Shown piece after piece: positions 61,586 through 64,000 of a stretch of DNA of 64,000 bases (the first letter of the stretch is position 1; the number at the start of each line of letters is the position of its first letter). A program made the position numbers and the translations under genes. The notes under the pieces were generated by a model, which was not told where the DNA came from, did not search any database, and worked only from the letters and a program-made list of their open reading frames with translations. The stretch is from CBDFKB01 sp965248715 (GTDB taxonomy: Bacteria; Pseudomonadota; Alphaproteobacteria; Rhizobiales; Rhizobiaceae), in assembly GCA_965248715.1 (NCBI GenBank), contig CBDFKB010000008.1, forward strand, positions 868,001 through 932,000, read 5' to 3'.

Positions 61586-62344
61586 ATGGACTATACCGAT
61601 CTGATCGATCCGCTGGAAAAAGCCGCGCGTGACGCCGGCGCTGCGATCATGCGCCTGCACGGTAATGTAGACGCGGCGGCAAAAACCGACGGCTCGCCGG
61701 TTACCGAAGCCGATCACGCGGCTGAGAAAATTCTCCTGGCGGCGCTTGGCCAGGTTGCCGCAGATATCGCCATTGTTTCTGAAGAAAATGCCCTTAGCCA
61801 TGAAATGGCGCCGCCTGACCGATTTTTCCTGGTTGACCCACTGGATGGCACCAAAGAATTCCTGCGCAATGACCGGCATGGTGCATTTACCGTCAACATA
61901 GCACTGGTAGAAACCGGTGTTGCAATTATCGGGATCGTATATGCCCCGGCGTTAGGCCGTCTATTTTCCGGCTGCGCCGGCACCGGCGCGAGCGAGGTCG
62001 ACAACGGACAACGGCGCGCCATTCATGTCCGCCCGGTTCCCCAGCAGGGTCCGGTCGCGGTTGCCAGCCGATCCCATCGCGACCCGCAAACCGACCAATG
62101 GCTGGCCGAAAACCATGTGTGCGAAACCGTTTCGATCGGCTCTTCCTTGAAATTCTGCTTGCTGGCGGCCGGTGAAGCAGATCTTTATCCACGGTTCGGT
62201 CCGACCATGGAGTGGGACACAGCTGCCGGAGACGCTATTCTATGCGCTGCTGGCGGCCGGGTAACACATCCGGCCGGCGAGCCGTTTCGCTATGGCAAAC
62301 CGGGCTATCGCAATGGTCCGTTCATCGCCCATGGCGGATCTTGA
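61586..62344 (+). CDS. cysQ: 3'(2'),5'-Bisphosphate nucleotidase
   Basis: 252 residues of the inositol-monophosphatase superfamily. It removes PAP, the by-product of PAPS use. Metal-binding motifs: VSEENAL (Glu), FFLVDPLDGTKEFLRN and GPTMEWDTAAGDAILCAAGG. It lies 30 nt after cysNC in the same operon, which fits the PAPS cycle. Confidence 0.95.
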   Translation: MDYTDLIDPLEKAARDAGAAIMRLHGNVDAAAKTDGSPVTEADHAAEKILLAALGQVAADIAIVSEENALSHEMAPPDRFFLVDPLDGTKEFLRNDRHGAFTVNIALVETGVAIIGIVYAPALGRLFSGCAGTGASEVDNGQRRAIHVRPVPQQGPVAVASRSHRDPQTDQWLAENHVCETVSIGSSLKFCLLAAGEADLYPRFGPTMEWDTAAGDAILCAAGGRVTHPAGEPFRYGKPGYRNGPFIAHGGS

Positions 62345-62364
62345 AGTCCATAGAGACTTGGTAT

Positions 62365-62417
62365 TAGGGCCTGTTGACAATTATGGTTGTGGCGCGGGTA
62401 TGATCCCATTGGCCCTA
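62365..62417 (+). repeat. Short MITE-like element carrying a promoter-like sequence
   Basis: 53 bp from TAGGGCC to GGCCCTA. Its first half, TAGGGCCTGTTGACAATT followed by ATGGTTGTGG, is nearly identical to the ends of the element at 10632-10902. TTGACA (62374-62379) and TATGAT (62399-62404) stand 19 nt apart, pointing into tupB 24 nt downstream of the repeat. It may therefore serve as the tupBCA promoter (inference). Confidence 0.6.
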
Positions 62418-62440
62418 GTTCTAAAATTATTGGAGGCGGC

Positions 62441-63145
62441 ATGCAGGACATCTGGTGGGGATTGGTCGCAGCCTTTTGGCTGATCGTCTCACTTGATTCC
62501 GACTTAGTTGAAATCACCTTCAGATCGCTCCAGGTTACGCTCACGGCAGTTGTTTTGGCCTGTTTGGTCGGCATGCCGCTTGGTGCCTGGCTGGCTGTGC
62601 GCCGGTTTCGCTTTCGCCGGTTGGTGATTGCGGTTCTCAACGCTTTGATGGGCCTGCCGCCGGTGGTGGTTGGCCTAACCGTCTACATTATGCTGTCGCG
62701 TTCTGGCCCTTTTGGCGCGCTCGATTTGCTGTATACCCCGACCGCGATGATCATCGCCCAATTTATCATCGTCACGCCTTTGGTGGCTTCGATCGCACAC
62801 CAGTCGATCCGCGACTTATGGGCCGAATATCACGACCTTCTGATCTCGCTGAACACCACCCGGTTTCAGCGCATGTCGACATTGATTATCGATACCAGGC
62901 GCGGTCTGTTGACCGCTGCGTTAGCCGGGTTTGGGCGCGCCATCGGCGAAGTCGGAGCGATCATGATTGTTGGCGGTAATATTGACCATGTTAGCCGGGT
63001 TCTGACCACCGCAATCGCACTGGAGACCAGCAAGGGGAACTTTGCTTTGGCGTTGGGATTGGGTTTTATATTGATCGGCATTGCGATTACCATCAATCTC
63101 GCGGTGCATATGATCTCGAAAACGGAGCGTGGCGGACAATGGTAG
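62441..63145 (+). CDS. tupB: Tungstate-type ABC importer permease
   Basis: About 234 residues with five to six helices. LTAVVLACLVGMPLGAWLAVRRF and ALMGLPPVVVGLTVYIMLSRSGPFG start it; the coupling loop reads FGRAIGEVGAIMIVGGNIDHVSRVLTTAIALET, the standard TupB/ModB-like block. GGAGG precedes the ATG at 62441. It overlaps the ATPase gene by 7 nt. Molybdate or vanadate transport cannot be excluded, but TupB matches best. Confidence 0.9.
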   Translation: MQDIWWGLVAAFWLIVSLDSDLVEITFRSLQVTLTAVVLACLVGMPLGAWLAVRRFRFRRLVIAVLNALMGLPPVVVGLTVYIMLSRSGPFGALDLLYTPTAMIIAQFIIVTPLVASIAHQSIRDLWAEYHDLLISLNTTRFQRMSTLIIDTRRGLLTAALAGFGRAIGEVGAIMIVGGNIDHVSRVLTTAIALETSKGNFALALGLGFILIGIAITINLAVHMISKTERGGQW

Positions 63146-63855
63146 CGGCCTTGTTACCGCTTCGCGTGCGGGGCGCCTGTGTAAGAATTCGTGGCGTCGA
63201 TATTATCGGTCCGGTTGATTTGGACCTGGACGGTACCGGCCTGACCGTTGTCATGGGGCCAAATGGCGCCGGCAAGACCACCTTGCTGCGCATGCTGCAC
63301 GGGCTGGCACGATTGAGCAAAGGCGAGATTAATTGGGGCATGCCGATTGAGCACGCGGTGCCGCGCCAGGCGTTCGTGTTCCAGACCCCGGTGGTGCTTC
63401 GCCGCAACGTGCTCGACAATATCGCCTTTCCTTTGTTTTTGCGCGGTGATAACCGGCGCCGGGCGCGCGAACTTGCGGCCGAATGGGCCGCGCGGGTCGG
63501 CATTGCGGATTTGGCCGGGCGCCAGGCCGTGGTGCTGTCGACCGGCGAGAAGCAAAAACTTGCGCTGGCGCGGGCACTGATCCGCGAGCCGGACATTTTG
63601 TTCCTGGATGAGCCAACCGCCAATCTGGACGGCCGCTCGATGCGCGAAATTGAAGCGATATTGATGGCTGCGAGTGCTGCCGGTACCCGGATCATGATGG
63701 CGACCCACAATATTGGCCAGGCGAAACGTTTGGCGGACGAAGTGGTATTTTTGTATCGTGGCCATGTACATGAGCGCGCTGACGTGGAACGGTTTTTCAA
63801 CCATCCGCAAAGCGATGAGGCGACCGCTTTCATAAACGGAGATATCGTAGAGTGA
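63139..63855 (+). CDS. tupC: Tungstate-type ABC importer ATPase
   Basis: 238 residues. Walker A GPNGAGKTTLLRML, Q-loop VFQTPVVLRRNVLDNIAFPL, a slightly atypical signature LSTGEKQKLALARAL (Thr for Gly), Walker B ILFLDEPTANLD, and the switch His in MATHNIGQ. It overlaps tupB by 7 nt and the next start by 4 nt (GTGA). Confidence 0.9.
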   Translation: MVAALLPLRVRGACVRIRGVDIIGPVDLDLDGTGLTVVMGPNGAGKTTLLRMLHGLARLSKGEINWGMPIEHAVPRQAFVFQTPVVLRRNVLDNIAFPLFLRGDNRRRARELAAEWAARVGIADLAGRQAVVLSTGEKQKLALARALIREPDILFLDEPTANLDGRSMREIEAILMAASAAGTRIMMATHNIGQAKRLADEVVFLYRGHVHERADVERFFNHPQSDEATAFINGDIVE

Positions 63856-64000
63856 ATCCCATCTTGATCGCCGCCGCAGCCGGGTTGGTTGCTGTGATAG
63901 ATGTAGTGCCAGTGCATGCCGGCGACCTGCGTGTGGCGGTCACCACTTCGTTCCACAATTCCGGACTGTCCGATATCTTGTTGCCCGCGATCCGTGCTGA
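63852..64000 (+). CDS. tupA: Tungstate-type ABC substrate-binding protein, partial
   Basis: The window ends after 49 codons. GTG start in GTGA overlap with tupC. A hydrophobic leader (PILIAAAAGLVAVI) ends near VHAGD. The mature part begins LRVAVTTSFHNSGLSDILLPAI, matching the TupA pattern (TTTS..NSGL...LLP.F) that contacts the oxyanion. The order is permease, ATPase, binding protein, whereas tupABC is common elsewhere. Confidence 0.85.
   Translation, partial: MNPILIAAAAGLVAVIDVVPVHAGDLRVAVTTSFHNSGLSDILLPAIRA

Noticed and set aside
1..64000. tRNA or rRNA genes, prophage, integrative element or plasmid origin
   Set aside because: I saw no tRNA-like cloverleaf, rRNA segment, integrase, phage structural gene or replication gene, though a covariance-model scan was not possible.

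Overview
The window looks like a chromosomal segment of an alphaproteobacterium, most likely in or near the Hyphomicrobiales (Rhizobiales). Genes are moderately GC-rich, densely packed, and start at ATG, GTG or TTG. The gene content fits this: ETF-QO, AMP nucleosidase, TRAP and peptide-type ABC importers, PobA, a bifunctional CysNC and a tandem glycine riboswitch ahead of gcvTHP. Intergenic palindromes of the type known from rhizobia as intergenic mosaic elements also point this way. The taxonomic call is inference. Layout: 1-1925 is a pile-up of mobile DNA (an IS1182-type transposase, a mosaic module, a paired-hairpin element and a MITE-like element). 2002-7876 carries pgi, a stand-alone CoxL-like molybdenum hydroxylase large subunit and an L,D-transpeptidase. 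8149-9156 is an AT-rich secreted alpha/beta-hydrolase-like gene. 9211-15452 carries an MFS transporter, a family-4-like uracil-DNA glycosylase, ETF-QO and an unknown membrane protein. 15652-16574 is a scar in which the 3' end of amn is joined to the 3' end of the ETF-QO gene. A four-PAS hybrid histidine kinase and the intact amn follow. 21498-26493 carries small genes, a GST, a DUF2147-type protein, a Sel1-like protein, an isoprenylcysteine-methyltransferase-like protein and a nucleotide-sugar epimerase, among many repeats. 27491-33519 is a peptide-type ABC importer operon. 33816-40803 is a glycan-type island: a polysaccharide deacetylase and a glycosyltransferase diverge from a glycine-amidinotransferase homologue followed by three overlapping glycosyltransferases. 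40846-43416 is a reverse transsulfuration pair (cystathionine beta-synthase, cystathionine gamma-lyase). 43749-45041 is an AT-rich orphan insert with a possible gene fragment. 45195-49955 holds a DMT exporter and a TRAP importer with a TM2-like/DctQ fusion. 50277-55025 is the glycine cleavage operon behind a tandem glycine riboswitch. 55032-58567 holds a second DMT exporter, pobA and rpe. 58740-62344 is cysD-cysNC-cysQ, for sulfate activation and PAP removal. 62441-64000 is a tungstate-type importer (tupB, tupC and the start of tupA). Most of the non-genic sequence belongs to a few dispersed repeat families, several of which meet at CTAG. The strongest unusual signals are: a very recent tandem-duplication/deletion relic around amn and ETF-QO; a MITE-like family whose inverted ends contain TTGACA and sit in front of genes such as tupB; a 59-bp perfect palindrome; two AT-rich secreted orphan genes each next to the same repeat family, one with its hydrolase nucleophile replaced by glycine; and the amidinotransferase-glycosyltransferase island, which is the best candidate for an undescribed pathway.
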